A DNA stretch of 64,000 bases from NCBI RefSeq assembly GCF_921293095.1, contig NC_060246.1, forward strand, positions 139,562,198-139,626,197. Direction: 5' to 3'. Position 1 is the stretch's first letter, and each line of letters begins with the position of its first letter. The notes beneath the pieces are model-generated. The model made no database searches. It was not told where the DNA came from and saw only the letters and a program-made list of their open reading frames with translations. The translations under genes were made by a program, and so were the position numbers. Below are positions 1-12,200 of the stretch, one piece after another. This DNA comes from Ischnura elegans (Eukaryota; Arthropoda; Insecta; Odonata; Coenagrionidae).

Positions 1-2569
1 CGTTAAAATAGCTCAATACCTACAAAATAACAAGATAAATAAAAAATACCCAACATTGCCATTGATTTGCTAACGTGGTGTCCTAAGGTAATTGCTTGGT
101 ATCCTCGAAGCTCTACTTCCGAATGCGGCCGATAGCTGGCGTCTCTTTTGCCTGGTTTCTCGAATTGCCTACAAATGGGGTCGTTTGTGCAGACTCGAAG
201 GCGCAATTCATTAATAGAAATCGCTAAAAGGAAGGTAAGATGTAAGTTACGGCGAAAATAAAACTTCCCATTCGGCCATCCTTTCGTAACTTTAAAATGA
301 AAAAACATGAAACTTGCCGCCCACTTTTCATGAGTTGATGACGTCGTTAGAGTTTTGGCTGTGATTTTTGATTCAGGGTGAACTTGTCATTGAGGGAAGA
401 AATAGCCCTAAAACGTGAAAACAGCAACGAACCACGTGAGGCCGAAACTCAAGACTCAATTTTGGAGAGTAGCTTAGAAGTGCTGACGCACTCGGAATGA
501 GTTAGTGACGTCCTCAACCTACGTGTGAAATGGTAATCGGCATCGAATTTTCGCCTGGAATAGCTCAAAAAGTAGGTTACGGATCAAAAACCGATAAATT
601 TAGGATAATGTTTTATTAATTGCTGCACCAACGAAAACGTCCCAGAATATGGGCAACCTACCTAGGCGGGACTAAAACTCGCCACCTTCGGCTTACCACG
701 CGAGGAGCTTACCCTGCCGCCGCCGAGGCCGGAAAATTCTTTTTCATTTTATTTTTCAAATTCTATTTAAATTGACTGTAAAAATATATTGGTGAAAGAG
801 CCCATTATCCACGAATTCGTTTTTAAAATAAAATTTGTAATACGTTTACACTTACAAAGGACCATATAAGCTACCAACGTATCCTTATGGTGGCTGAGAT
901 TTTTCTGGGAACCGTTACCCTGAGAGTCCACTCACTCCAGGCATTAGAACTTTGCGATCGGGACGGTTCTGCGGTCCCTCGCCGGGAGTTGCTTGCTCTC
1001 TTGGTTACGAGGGCTGATATTCGGAGGAGGGGAGGGCGTTGCTACGCGGGAGGAGTTGCATCCGTGGGGATGGATTGAGGGGGGAAGAGGGGAGGTGTTG
1101 AGCATTAGGAGGCCTCCGGTGGGTGGGTTTGGGATTGGGAAACACCCTGGGGGGAGGAGGGGGGAGAGTTGTGTGTGACGGGAAGGGATCCACTAGGGAG
1201 GACAGGGTGGCTGCTGGCGATAGGAGTAGCGCGGAGGGAAGCTGAGGACCCTTAGGATGCCGGCAACATTTTCGTCCGTGCTCTTCAAGGGTTGCGCCCC
1301 CCGCCAACTATTCGCCGTCCATTCCCCCTTTCTAAGGACCAGCAAGTCCTCGAAATCGACTCTGTTGGGTGTGCTCTGCTCTTCAGATTAGCCGACTGAC
1401 ACCTTTCCAGCTGTGAGCTGCATCTTGAAACTCCACCGTTCGATTCCATTTTCATGCTCTTATTTGTGGTCGGAGACCGATAGCCCTAAAACTAGCTTGA
1501 GGCAAAGAATGCTTCAGGTGCAATTTTATGATTACATAATGCTATACCACCATGAAAATTTAATATATATAGGTATTACCTTCATTATTCCTCTCCGTTT
1601 GTAACAATGATGAAGGATTTCATTCTTAAAGAAATCTGTGATGTTGATAGCGCAGTCTGTGACTCAGTACGTAGTAGAGCATCTTAAGTTTTTGCAACGC
1701 TTGTACAATGGCCGCGTTATTATAACTATTGGTTAATAATCCTCAAAATGGTTTCACCCCGTTCTCCACACCATTTTTCTTTTATATCACCCTTATAAAT
1801 CGAAGGACGACTTTTCATTTATATCCTTTATCAATATTTTGAGCTGGCTCGATGTGTTTTCTCCAGCGTTGAAACTCAGATTTTTTGTACGCCTAGGTGA
1901 AAACTTGTGATATTCATCCAAGTATTTTATTTATACTAAAAATACCAATATTTACTTCTTGTAAGTTCCAACAGCTCTTCATCATTATTTACAAATTGCA
2001 TTAAGTAAATTGCTAATATCTTTTCAGGCTTGTTTTTTGTTACCTGAAGCATTTCTCCATGGAAGTCATTTTATTCCTTTAGGAGAAGCAAAAAGATTTA
2101 AAACGTCTTTAAAAACCCTTAGACGAACGGAAATGTCACTTGATATCCGGTGAAAGTTTCCGTTTTGAAATTAATGCCCATTTTATCTCGCGAAAAATCA
2201 ATATGTGATCCCTCTGTGATTGTATGGTAGCTTTCAGGAAAGTTTTCCCGCGATGAAAAAAAACCAACTCGATGAACCCTTCTGGGATTGCATTCAATAC
2301 GCTCGAAATATTTGCATTTCAACGCTCCGCACTCGCTCGTTACGGCTTTTGTTTCCCGTCCTTCGACCGGGCTCCATTGTCTCACGGACGTGCCGCATTC
2401 TGATCCGAATCCTCTCGAAACGAAGACGACGATCCGTTCGAACAACTTATTTTGCTCTCTTCCGGATTGTCTTTTGTGTGTATCGATTAATTAAAAAAAT
2501 GGGACACCATTCGTCGCCGTGTTACGAGACAATCCCGGTTCCTGCCCACCGCCAACACCATCTCCATCA
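1..2569. other. 5' flanking DNA without a recognisable gene
   Basis: Mostly AT-rich intergenic sequence. A G-rich patch lies at about 1020-1300 and a moderately GC-rich stretch at about 2300-2570. Open frames here are short, overlap one another on both strands and show no domain I recognise. The region lies upstream of the Bruno-family first exon and may hold distal promoter elements or an untranslated exon, but nothing in the sequence settles that. Confidence 0.5.
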
Positions 2570-3265
2570 CCACCGTGCCATCCTCAACGTCCCCGCTGGT
2601 TGAGGGTGGAGGGAAGGCTTTCTCTGATCGGCGGTGTTGCGCGCTAAAATGGAGGAACGGAAGGAGAGCGAAAAAGAGTGGAGTGGGAAGTCCTAGACGC
2701 CCATCGCCTCTGCGTCTGGTGAGTCAGCTGCCGGGTCGCTTTGCGAGGGAGGCCTCGAGGTGGAAGGGGAACCAGAGGGGTCGGGGGATGAGGACCCGTG
2801 AGGGGGGTACGCAGTCGAAGAGGGGGGGACGCTACGAATCTCCCTCCCTTCTCATTCCCATTTCCAGTCCTTCTATCACGCGTATATACGTTAAGGGGGG
2901 GGGAGAGAGAGAAGGGTCGGGGTGGTTTGGTTAGGGAAGGGGCCGGGGGACCGCTATATGGGCGGTTGCGAAGGGGGATGATCGCGTAAACGCACGGGGG
3001 TTGGCAGCTCCGAGAGAATGCGTAGTGGAAAGGGGGGAAGGGGCGGTAAGGGAAGGGACCCAGAGGGTCGTGGAAGTACGCGTGCAGTTAGGCAAGGGGG
3101 GGATTTTGTGAAGGGAGAGGGGGTGGGATGGGAGACGAATTCAGGGGGTGGGGGACAGAGAGAGATGGTGCAGGAGGGAGGGGGTTGCGATATGAGGGGG
3201 GGGGGGGGAAGAGGGAAACACCGGGACCAGGGTGGGGGGAGGCAGAAAAGGAGTAGCGGACGATA
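2570..3265 (+). promoter_or_regulatory. G-run-rich block upstream of the Bruno-family leader
   Basis: The + strand carries many runs of four or more G, for example near 2814-2828, 2895-2955 and 3195-3240, with several runs close enough together to form G-quadruplexes. CpG dinucleotides are also frequent. The block ends about 1.3 kb before the start codon. Its place just upstream of the GC-rich leader fits a promoter-proximal nucleosome-poor region. That role is inferred; the G-runs themselves are directly visible. Open frames across it are low-complexity products of base composition. Confidence 0.4.
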
Positions 3266-3689
3266 GTCATTCCCTAGTTTGGGTTTTGCTATCGCTCGGT
3301 GGGGACGACGGTGGGCTCGCCCTTTCATTGCACTCGTGCTCCCGACCAATCTTCCCTGTCTCTCCCACGCACACGCCCGGGGCACAAGCCGGCAACGTCA
3401 CGCGTCCCTACTACGCATTTAACAAGTCCTCCGGACGCGAGCGTGATTCGTTTTGTTTTTGTCCTCTCCTCTACCGCGCAAACGCATTCTTTCGACGCCG
3501 TCATTCTCCGCAATACTCGTGTCTAGGTCATTTGTTCATTCACGTCCTTGTTCCTAGCGTTTTCCACTCGAAGGAAACTCAATTTCTCGCGAACCATTTC
3601 CGCTTGCGTAGTGCGTCGCGTTCGGTTTCGGTCAAAACGCGTGTTCCTGTTTTCGCGCGCGCCGCGGTTTTCGTGTCGAGTTTGTTTTG

Positions 3690-4570
3690 AGTGTGCGTAT
3701 TCTTGAGTAAAGGAGAGAGGGCGGGGGAGAGAGCGGCAACCCCCTCCTCCTTTCACTCTCTCTCTCGTGGTTGCCTAGGGAACCTGCCACCCTGACCGCC
3801 CTCCCCTCCAGATCCATCTGCCCCCTTCCCTTTGTCAACTTCCCCTCCCACGGTCCAATCGCCTCCTGCCACACTCCCCCCCTCTAGCAGCCCCCTCCTT
3901 CCTTCCGCGCTGTACATCCCTCTCTCTTCCTCTCACCCTATCGCTACTCCTTTGAAATAAATAAAAGAACACCGCGCACCTATTCGGATTGCAGGCGGCA
4001 ATCATTTCCGAATACGACGAAGGCTGTGGGGATAGCCCACTACACGTCATCCCCACGACTCTCCGCCGCTCCTGGGAGTTACCGGCGTGTTTTCGGATGA
4101 GTCTCCACTCCGCCTCGAGTCAGTGACAAGACAAAAGAGAGGGAGGGTGTCGATTCAGTGCCGCTTCCAACGTCGGATGAAGTGTGTTTATGTGCCTGTG
4201 TTTACGTGTGAGTAGTGAATGACCCTCGGATAAAAAGCAGTGACGTCCTGTTGTGTTGCCGCAGCACGTGGATTCACGGATGGAGTGAAAAAATATCAAA
4301 AATATAAATCCCTGTTGGCGGCGCTGGTGTGTCAATTCGTATCGTTTGCGAGGGCGCGAAATTCAAAGTTCAGTGTTTGCACCGGAGTGTATACGTCATG
4401 ACCCAAAGTGATACTGGATATAGTGGATGTTGATATTCCATTCTGTGCTCCTTTTTTGTTGGATTGTTATTGAGGTGGCAATCGATTCCTCGCAATCTCA
4501 CACCGGTATCTTCGATCTGCCCGCCCACGCATCCGACTCACGTGTTTGACCGCTCCTAATCGCAAGCGCC
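3690..4570 (+). promoter_or_regulatory. Probable promoter and 5' leader of the Bruno-family gene
   Basis: A GA/CT-rich stretch (about 3710-3930, with GAGAG-type motifs) is followed by GC-rich sequence leading into the start codon at 4571. Several arthropod initiator-like TCAGT motifs occur, near 4119, 4155 and 4371; the last has a four-of-five match to a downstream promoter element at +28 to +32. A TATA-like GATAAAAAG lies near 4229. I cannot choose one start site. An in-frame TGA at 4547-4549, 24 bases before the ATG, limits the coding region on the 5' side. An untranslated upstream exon spliced into this leader is possible. Confidence 0.45.
4398..4433 (+). other. Short upstream open frame in the leader
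   Basis: An ATG at 4398 opens an 11-codon frame that closes with TGA at 4431-4433, 137 bases before the main ATG. If transcription starts upstream of about 4390 this uORF would sit in the mRNA and could lower initiation at the main start. Nothing here shows that it is translated; its context (GTC before the ATG, A after) is not strong. Confidence 0.25.
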
Positions 4571-5015
4571 ATGCTCATCACCAACATGGCGTCGCCCGCA
4601 TCCCTGTACGCGGCGGCGGACGGTAGCAAGCTGGCCTCGGCGTCCTCGGCCTCGTCTTCCCCCGGGTGCATGACCGGCCCGCCGCCCATGCAGCATGCCA
4701 TCCACTTCCACCCGCAGGGCCCTCTGATGCACGCTTCGCCGCACCATTCCCTCGTACCCCTCGTGTCCGTGGTGCAGCCCATGCAGATGCACCACCAGCC
4801 GGCCCCCGCACCCCCTCCACCCCCGCCTCCAGCACCCGCCACCGGCGCCGCCCCCCCGCCCAACGTCGGGCCTAAGGACAGGGATGCCATAAAGCTTTTC
4901 GTGGGGCAGATCCCGAGGCACTTGGAAGAGGAGGACCTCCGATCCATGTTCGAGGAATTCGGCAAGATCTACGAGTTCACCGTGCTGAAGGACAAGTTCA
5001 CCGGGATGCACAAAG
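4571..5015 (+). CDS. bru3: CELF/Bruno-family RNA-binding protein, first coding exon (partial)
   Basis: First 148 codons plus one base of a CELF/Bruno protein. This family binds UG/GU-rich RNA through three RRMs and controls alternative splicing, mRNA stability and translation in nucleus and cytoplasm. Residues 1-100 are low complexity, rich in Ala, Ser, His and Pro, with a seven-proline run at 81-87. RRM1 begins near residue 105; RNP2 is LFVGQI at 109-114, and the conserved block continues through [20 protein letters not shown] to HKG. The LEEEDLR and KFTGMHKG residues match the CELF3-6 / Bruno-3 class and differ from the CELF1/2-arrest class. The exon ends in phase 1 at AAAG|GTGAGT, inside RNP1; the rest of RRM1, RRM2 and RRM3 are outside the window or unfound. 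An upstream in-frame TGA (4547-4549) supports this start; a second in-frame ATG at 4586, with A at -3 and G at +4, is an alternative. Family assignment is firm; the exact paralogue is inferred. Confidence 0.88.
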
Positions 5016-5021
5016 GTGAGT
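5014..5021 (+). other. Splice donor of the first coding exon
   Basis: AG|GTGAGT matches the metazoan donor consensus. Reading on past it gives only one further residue before a TGA at 5021-5023, so splicing is needed to complete RRM1. The break falls after the Lys of the RNP1 motif, in the glycine codon (phase 1). CELF genes commonly divide RRM1 over several short exons, which agrees with this. Confidence 0.85.
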
Positions 5022-5240
5022 GAATGTTTCAGTTGGAACGGTTCATGAATTATTCTGCGGTATCTTATGAGACTATTATGCATTAGATGGCCGATCATCA
5101 TTCGAATATTTTCACTAAATTCGGAAAAAGATGTAAAAATATATTCAGTTTACATATGTGCCATATTTGTTTATTTATGCTAAAAATGTGTTCATTATAC
5201 CCACGTATCGTCATGCAATATTAACGACCCTTATTACTCA

Positions 5241-5460
5241 GTGGTAGCCTATTGAGTAGGCAAGCTGAGGCAAGAGTCCAAAATCCAGATGAAGACTTCG
5301 GACATCCCCAAATAAAGGTATCTAAGTGCGAGGAAGCCCAGGGAAGGAAGTGCCCCCCCTTCCCTGAAAGTGTGATATACACTCACCTGTAGATGAGACT
5401 GGGGTGAACTTTATCCTCACTTAAGCAAACCATCCTTTTAAGTTAAATCACCTAGAGACT
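5241..5460 (+). mobile_element. tRNA-derived SINE, diverged
   Basis: The head GTGGTAGCCTATTGAGTAGG resembles an RNA polymerase III A box. The body shares a CCCAGGGAA block followed by a C-run, a CACCTGT(AG/GA) block, and a tail ending in TTAAATCACCTAGAG with the copy at 12986-13220 (there GTTGGATCACTGAGTG). The B box is badly decayed. Together the copies define one SINE family in this locus. Sense orientation relative to the host gene. Confidence 0.6.
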
Positions 5461-5500
5461 TATTGTAGTTTTCTAGTTACTATAAAATTAAAATTCATGG

Positions 5501-5752
5501 GATGTAAGACCAGTAATAATTTTCGTGCAATTTATTAATAATGTATTTAAAATCATGAAAAATATATTACCTTGGATACGATATACGAGTTAAATAAATG
5601 TATTTAAAATTCGAACATCTGTACAGATGTAGTACCAGCAATAATTTACGTGGAATTTCTTAGAAATAGATTGAAAATCGTAAAAAAATTTATGATTTGA
5701 ATACGAATTACACGTTATATAAGTGTATATACAGTTCGAGCAACTGTACTGA
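5501..5752 (+). repeat. Diverged tandem duplication, unit about 125 bp
   Basis: Two adjacent units start GATGTAAGACCAGTAATAAT (5501) and GATGTAGTACCAGCAATAAT (5626) and stay alignable to their ends, which read TTCGAACATCTGTAC and TTCGAGCAACTGTAC. A third truncated unit seems to begin near 5753. AT-rich, no coding content seen. Confidence 0.6.
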
Positions 5753-5760
5753 GATGATAC

Positions 5761-8700
5761 GAATGATACAGAGAATTTGCAAATTGTAAAAAACCATTGT
5801 CGAGATAATACACGGGGTATCCATTTGGAATTAATTTGGACGAATTACCAATGATCGTCTACGCTGTGTGTTGGGAAAGTCTTTGAGCAAAACTTTGGAC
5901 ATTTTGTTTTAGAGAAGCCCACGAGACAGATGTGTTGCGTATCCTAGCAGTATGGACGGTTACCTACTATAATTCCCCACTCCGCGGCGTCCTTGAGCTC
6001 TAAAACAGCACAAAAGGAGCAGTGTCAAGGGTACCTTTTTACTTCATTCTGCTTAGGAAACGACTGCATGTCTATTTTCTCATAGCTCGCTCGCTAAACT
6101 CGTTATTTTTCACCCACCATTGTTCTCCTCAGCGTTTTATTCTCCCCCACCACGGTGTTCGACCCGTGGAGCGTGCCGAGCATGTTCCCTCGCCAGCTGG
6201 CTGGACTGCGGCGCCACGTGCTACGGGGTCATTATTTTTCGCGCGGACACAGCTGTGGGGATTTATTTCTCTGATCAATCCCTGTCATTATGCTGTTGAC
6301 ATTTCCCTTGTATTAAATATCAATCTGCTCGATCGTTTCGGCTGCCATCCTTCTCAATTAGGAATAAAGTTATTATATTTTTTCCCTTCACGTGTTATTG
6401 TTTCAAGATTTACGATGATATTTATCCAGTGCCGATGCCAAAAGCAGTGGGAGGAAATAATCTGTTGGACTCCAACTTTAACGTCATACTTGTCTTTTTT
6501 GAAAGACGATATGGCAAGCAGTCGTGAAAGTAGCGTCACACTTCATGTTAACTGCGCGTTCAAAGTGATTTTATCGTACGCAATGCGTTCTATTCGAAAT
6601 CTGTCATTGAATTTTAGGACCTATGGCTGCAATATTTACTCTGTTTTATTCTCTCAATATTGAGTTCGTCTATTTAGGAATTTTATATCGTCTCGCACTT
6701 ATGAAATGAATATATCGATTCAATCAATAAAAACTTTAATTTCGAATGGGTTTGGATCAATCTTAGTGTTCAGAAAAATATTTAATTGAGAAACTACATC
6801 GAATTAGAGACTTCTTATGGAAAAGTTTCTCAAAGTTTTTCGGTCCTAATCATCAAAGCCTCTTTGTTTTTCTTGATAATGTTTTCTGTGATACCTCATC
6901 AAGTCTTTGTTATACATTTGTCAAATAGATATACCATTCAATGTAAGCTGTTGGGTATTTAAATTGCTGAGATGCATTTGTTATCCTTATAATTTCTCAA
7001 TGATGTTAGTGTTAATGCAGGATATACTCTCGATGCATTGACTTCAATCCCTGTTATTAGTCTCATAATATTTAATACTCATGCATTAATTGTACACTCA
7101 GGTGCTTTTCAGGTCAGAAAACTATACATATAACTTTAAAAAACCCAAAGGGAAAAAGTGGTGGTTATGCTTTTTCACCGTTTTCTGATCACTGTGGTTT
7201 TCACGTTCACAAATATTCAAAGTCAAAGGTGCCGAAGTATACCATGAGTAAAATTGACATCTGGCAATGGCTCCTTAGTTTAGAAAAGGCCTAGACGAAG
7301 AGTGACAATTTCATGCAAGCTACGAAAAAGTGGCAACATGTCTTTTTAGTAAACATTTACTTCAAACAGGGTTAGTAGTAGGAATATTCATGCAATATAT
7401 GATTCTCTAAAACACGACGAATACTAACTTTGGGAATGACGTTCCCGAGAATTTCTTTGTACAAATATATGTCAATTATTCTGGAGGAGAGACATAGCTG
7501 GGTGACGTTTTCAGAAGTTTACCTTAGTCTTTACTCCATGAAACCTAATGCTGAAGTTTCTTTCGTGAATATAAATTCAAATGTGATACGTTTGCACTGA
7601 GAAGTATTTACGCAACGCAATGAGGGCAGAAGTATTCAAGCTCAATTTTATTGGTCTCTCTTTTGAGTCGATATTTTGTATGAAAACATTCTCGAACATT
7701 TTTTAATTCCTCGGTGTCTTTTAATTCTTTTAGGAGAAATATCTTGAGGATAAAACATATTTTCATTGGAATATCACCATTCAGTGCGACCGTGTTAAGA
7801 AAATGGTGCGGGCAGTATAAATAATACTATATTAAGTGGAAATATGCGTTACAAAAATTAATTAAAATTCCATTTTATTTCCGAAATTATTTTATTAATT
7901 TAGATTATGTCCAAACATTGTTCTTGCATACTTCGTCAACCTAAAAAAGTTACTTACTTTGTCGACAGTTGGTTGGAGTAAATTTAAAAAATTGCCAATT
8001 TTTGAGTAATCAACGCATCTTTTTAATACAGCATGATTCAAGGATTTTTTCATTATACCGTGTTTTAACACTCACGGCTAATGTTACATCCTTGTGACTC
8101 AGAAGGGTTGAATCACTGAACCATAACACCTTTCCTCACATAACCGCTAGAAAACACCTGAACCGATAAATTCTTCATAAATTGAATTTTAAAGAGAAAG
8201 GTTTTTGGTGGGTATGAGCATACAGTTCCTCTCAGATTAAAAGGCTCTCTGTCAGATTTTTTCATTCTTTAGAATAGATATTTACGCTGAAGGCTAGCGC
8301 CGACTTTTAGACCAGAAACAGGTGTTTTGGTGAGAATACATTGGTGACGCGTGTTTGCCAATGTATCGCCACGTTTTGAAGTTCACCCCACTTAATTAGG
8401 GGTTAATTATTGCGCGTTTGGCTAAAAGTCGTGCGATCTGGAAATCCTGCCAACGATTTCATGGCTAGTTTCGTTATGGAGGGGTAACGAAACATATATT
8501 ACCGATTTATGGGCGTACGAACGCCCAAATTGTACATTGAAGGTTTTTTTGGGCTAACTATTGTCAATAATGACATTCCTGTAATAGAAATATCCTTTAA
8601 ATGAATTTCAATGGCGATGAAATTGATGGATATACGTACCATTTGATCTGACCTCTTGAAGTACCTTTCGATTTTCTAATTCTCCGTTCTCTCTCTTGGT

Positions 8701-9029
8701 AAAATAATGGCTGTCACGAGGCTCATTTTAGTGTAATGTTGATGATTTATTAAGCATAATCTAAGTTTGAGCTAAAAAAATCGTTTTGAATCCATGATAT
8801 TCCAGCGTGACCTCATAAGGGACATTTGTTTGCATTTCTTTCTTTATTCTCTACATGCTGGTCAAAATGAATACCTTAGGAAAATCTCTCTTATGAAAAT
8901 TGTTTTTTAAATTCTTTCCATACTCACGATATATTTGCTTAATTTTTCATTTGGTTAGATTGGTCAATATAGATATATTTAACGAATTTCATTGTTGATG
9001 CCTATGCTACTTTAAATTACATACGCAAT
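5761..9029. other. Intronic DNA, no feature recognised
   Basis: AT-rich sequence. A 213-codon open frame on the + strand at 6022-6663 is the longest here but has no recognisable domain. At about 8290-8440 the motif CGACTTTTAG occurs in inverted orientation on both sides of a 7-bp inverted repeat (ACATTGG/CCAATGT), possibly an old foldback element. Nothing else stands out. Confidence 0.45.
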
Positions 9030-9224
9030 TGGGTGCTTCCCATTCATTTACACACGTCGACACAAGTCAACTTGCGTCGCGGTTTTCGTGTTCCATTCAG
9101 TGTGTGTCGCCGACTGTTGTGACAGAAGTCAACAAACGGTAACGCACAGGAATAGGAGAGTTATAAACAGTTACCGCGAGTCGATACAAGTCGACGCGTG
9201 AGTCGCATGAATGGAAAGCACCCA
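9030..9224. mobile_element. Short inverted-repeat (MITE-like) element
   Basis: The ends are mirror images: TGGGTGCTTCCCATTCAT at 9030 and the reverse complement of TGGGTGCTTTCCATTCAT ending at 9224. The inner arms continue with ACACACGTCGAC and GTCGACTTGT-like sequence, so much of the 195 bp is a degenerate foldback rich in GTCGAC. No target duplication is clear, so the superfamily is left open. No coding capacity. Confidence 0.6.
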
Positions 9225-12200
9225 GCAGGGACCTGACAATCGGTTTGCCTCATTTATCTCGACCATGTAGTAACGTTAAGGATTTGTGGTAATTTAGTTT
9301 CATTTATATTCCCGAGCGAAAACTAGTGGATGACACAATAACCATGTACGGCAAAAGAATATTATTCAAAAATATTCGCCGTTTTTTCCCCGGCGAAAAT
9401 ACAGTATTCGCATTAGTTCATTGGTAATACTCGTGGGCCAGTCGGCTTAATATTTTGCGTTTTCATGTAATAGTAATCCTTTGATCTCATTTTGATCTGC
9501 GGCTTTTGAGGTTTTTCAGCCTAATCATGGGAATACGTAATCTAAAGAGAGAGTAAGCGGAGCGGCACTGGAGTTTCCGACATCGGCTTTTGCGGTCAAC
9601 TTGAGAAAAAAAAATTATCTTACTTATACCGATAAGGGTTTGGTAGTCTGGTTATTAGAGGCGGAGCCATTGCCGTGGAGATGGGTAGAAGCTCCTTAAC
9701 TTATGCAGCTGAAATACACCTTGAACTGAGTAATTCTTTCAATATTTTCTTCATTTTTTTATTGCTCTCAGCCGAGAGATTTCAATTTAAGAACACTGTC
9801 TTTCCCATCATAGCCTCTTATCATCTTCTATTTTGTGTGCATGTTTGATTAAGGCCTCCAGGTGAAAAGTATTTCCTTTTCACTAATTTTTTGTCATCTC
9901 CAATTATATTAGGTGTAGGCGCTTACTAAATTATTTGATAAATCATTGAAATATTTGATCTAAATGTGGGAACTAATAATTTTCCAATGTCTAAAATAGC
10001 TAACATGATTTTCACTCTCAGGTGAACATCATTATTTTCCTTAGTTTAGTCATACGTGCTAGGTTGGCCTTTGGGTTTTAATTGCGTTGAACAATTATAG
10101 TATTGATAAAATATGTGACAATATTATACTATTTTATTTTAAAATGATATGATGTCATTGTAGAAGCAACGCAGTGTGTGAATTTCAAGTGCCAGAATAA
10201 CTGAGAATAATTACTTACCTCAGCTTTTTTTGATCATTTCTCATTTTGACGCATGCATTTTAGATCTATATATTACTATTTTATGGGATAAATTTCTTCA
10301 CAAGAAAAACAATTTTTTGCGAATTAATGAAGGCATCTAAGGTCACTGTAAATAACAGCTGTAGTAAATAATCACTAAGTCACTAAAGAATTCAGTTCAG
10401 ACTCTGTTCACCACAATTATTATATATATATTTTTTTGGAAAGATATGATTATTATAATTTGATAAGGCCTTCTCATCCCGAATATTACAACTTTTATTT
10501 TAATTCACTTTAATTGAATATTTATTATTCGTAATGCTAGTTTTGTTTTACTAGTGAAGTCAATTTTTTCTTATACTCGATAACTGTCGTAATTTTCTTG
10601 AGGTTTTGCAGCAACTTTGACATTTGTTGCCGATTGAGCCGCATATATTTGATTCTCATTAAATTATCCGTTGGTTATTTCTATCTGCTGAATATATCAG
10701 CGGTTCAACCACGAACAAAGGCTACCGCGATTTCCAACCGGATGCAAGGCATGTCGGTGCTTTACCGGCCGACACCTCGAACAAACAATCATTTTTACCT
10801 CTCGGGCCCTTTAGAAAATTAAACGGTACACGAGGTTGCGTTGCCTGCGGTCCGCTTTACGCCCAAGACACCGTGCTAAGGTGTGCTTGTTGTGCCCGAC
10901 GATTTGAGGATGACCCCGCGCAATCCCATTATGCTACGGCGTCGAATGTTCTCGAACGTGAGGCACGTGTCCTTTCCGGCTGGTGGGCATGCGGTTAGAC
11001 CGGCGGCGCTCGCCTTTCGATTTTCCCTGCTTCCGACTTTGGGCACTATGACCGTGAGTAATCACTTCTTTGTTATCAGTTTTCCACGGAAATCTGAGGT
11101 TCGTGATCATTCCATTTAACGGTGCAACTCGCGTGTATTCAGTCTTGGAGACTAGTGTCTTTGTGCTGGGGTATTTTCGCTGAAACCACAGCTGTTCATC
11201 ATATTTTATACTTTTTTTGCGGACACATCATATTTTGTAAACTTTAGGGAGAGCAAGCGCAATTAGTATTATTCTTTGGAGACGTCGTGCGTTTACAATA
11301 TAAATTATCCCTTGTTACAGTAATATTTATGGTTACTACTTGGAATATAACATTATTTAATCACGGTATCATTTCAAAGGCAGGTTTAAACCTAGTTATG
11401 AAGTAGATAGTTGCCAGCATTCTAAGTAAACACATTTTTAAGAAACGGTAGTTTTGATGGATGGTAACAAAAAAGATATTTGATTTAGGAAATGAATAGG
11501 ATATTTTGAAAATTACTGTGGTCAGTACAGGTGTTCAAGACCTGTCTCCGATTACTATTTTAATATGCAGTTTCATGCAGTGTGATGCTTGAATACTTTT
11601 AAATGTATGGAATAGTTACAGGCGTATTTAGTTTTGTTAGAATAGCTCTTATTTTACAAAATATCTAAGCGGTCTTCATTACCTCCGGCCAGAATAATGG
11701 ACTACCTGTCTGAATCTGGCCTGACATGTTTGATAGACAAAAGCTCTGTGGCTACATGCAGGTCGTGGGTGGGAACCGATCCCAGTCACTGGCATTGCGC
11801 GCGTTATTTGGGCCTCTAGCCCTTGGGAAATCAAATGGCGGGCCAAGAGTGGCCTACTGGAATCGCAAGGGCACAAAGCCCCCCACAGATAGCCGAATAG
11901 AAAAGGCTACAATTCCCGTGGATAACTTGACCTACAGTTTTATCTTTTAGTAAGTTAAATGTTTATATACCCTTTTAAACATGTCTCCAAATTATCTTCA
12001 TAAAAAATCAGATTCATGCGTCAGATATAGTGTTATCATGATTTGTCATGAATTTGTCAATTTATCACCGTTTTGCGATAAGTAATGATAGTTCTTTCTC
12101 AAGATGATTAAGGGAAAATTTCATGTAAAACACGAGTTTTATTATAGTTTACCCATTACCAGTGCATAAAAATCATATGCTAAAAACCTTAATGGATCCT

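Noticed and set aside
4498..5101. Minus-strand open frames of 155 and 181 codons over the Bruno exon
   Set aside because: Shadows of the conserved + strand RRM coding sequence; Gly/Ala/Arg-rich without family match.
6022..6663. 213-codon open frame on the + strand
   Set aside because: No recognisable domain, no promoter or splice context, located in the intron soon after exon 1. Kept only as a note.
11679..11950. Opposed open frames in a GC-richer patch
   Set aside because: Neither frame matches a known family; no element ends were found.
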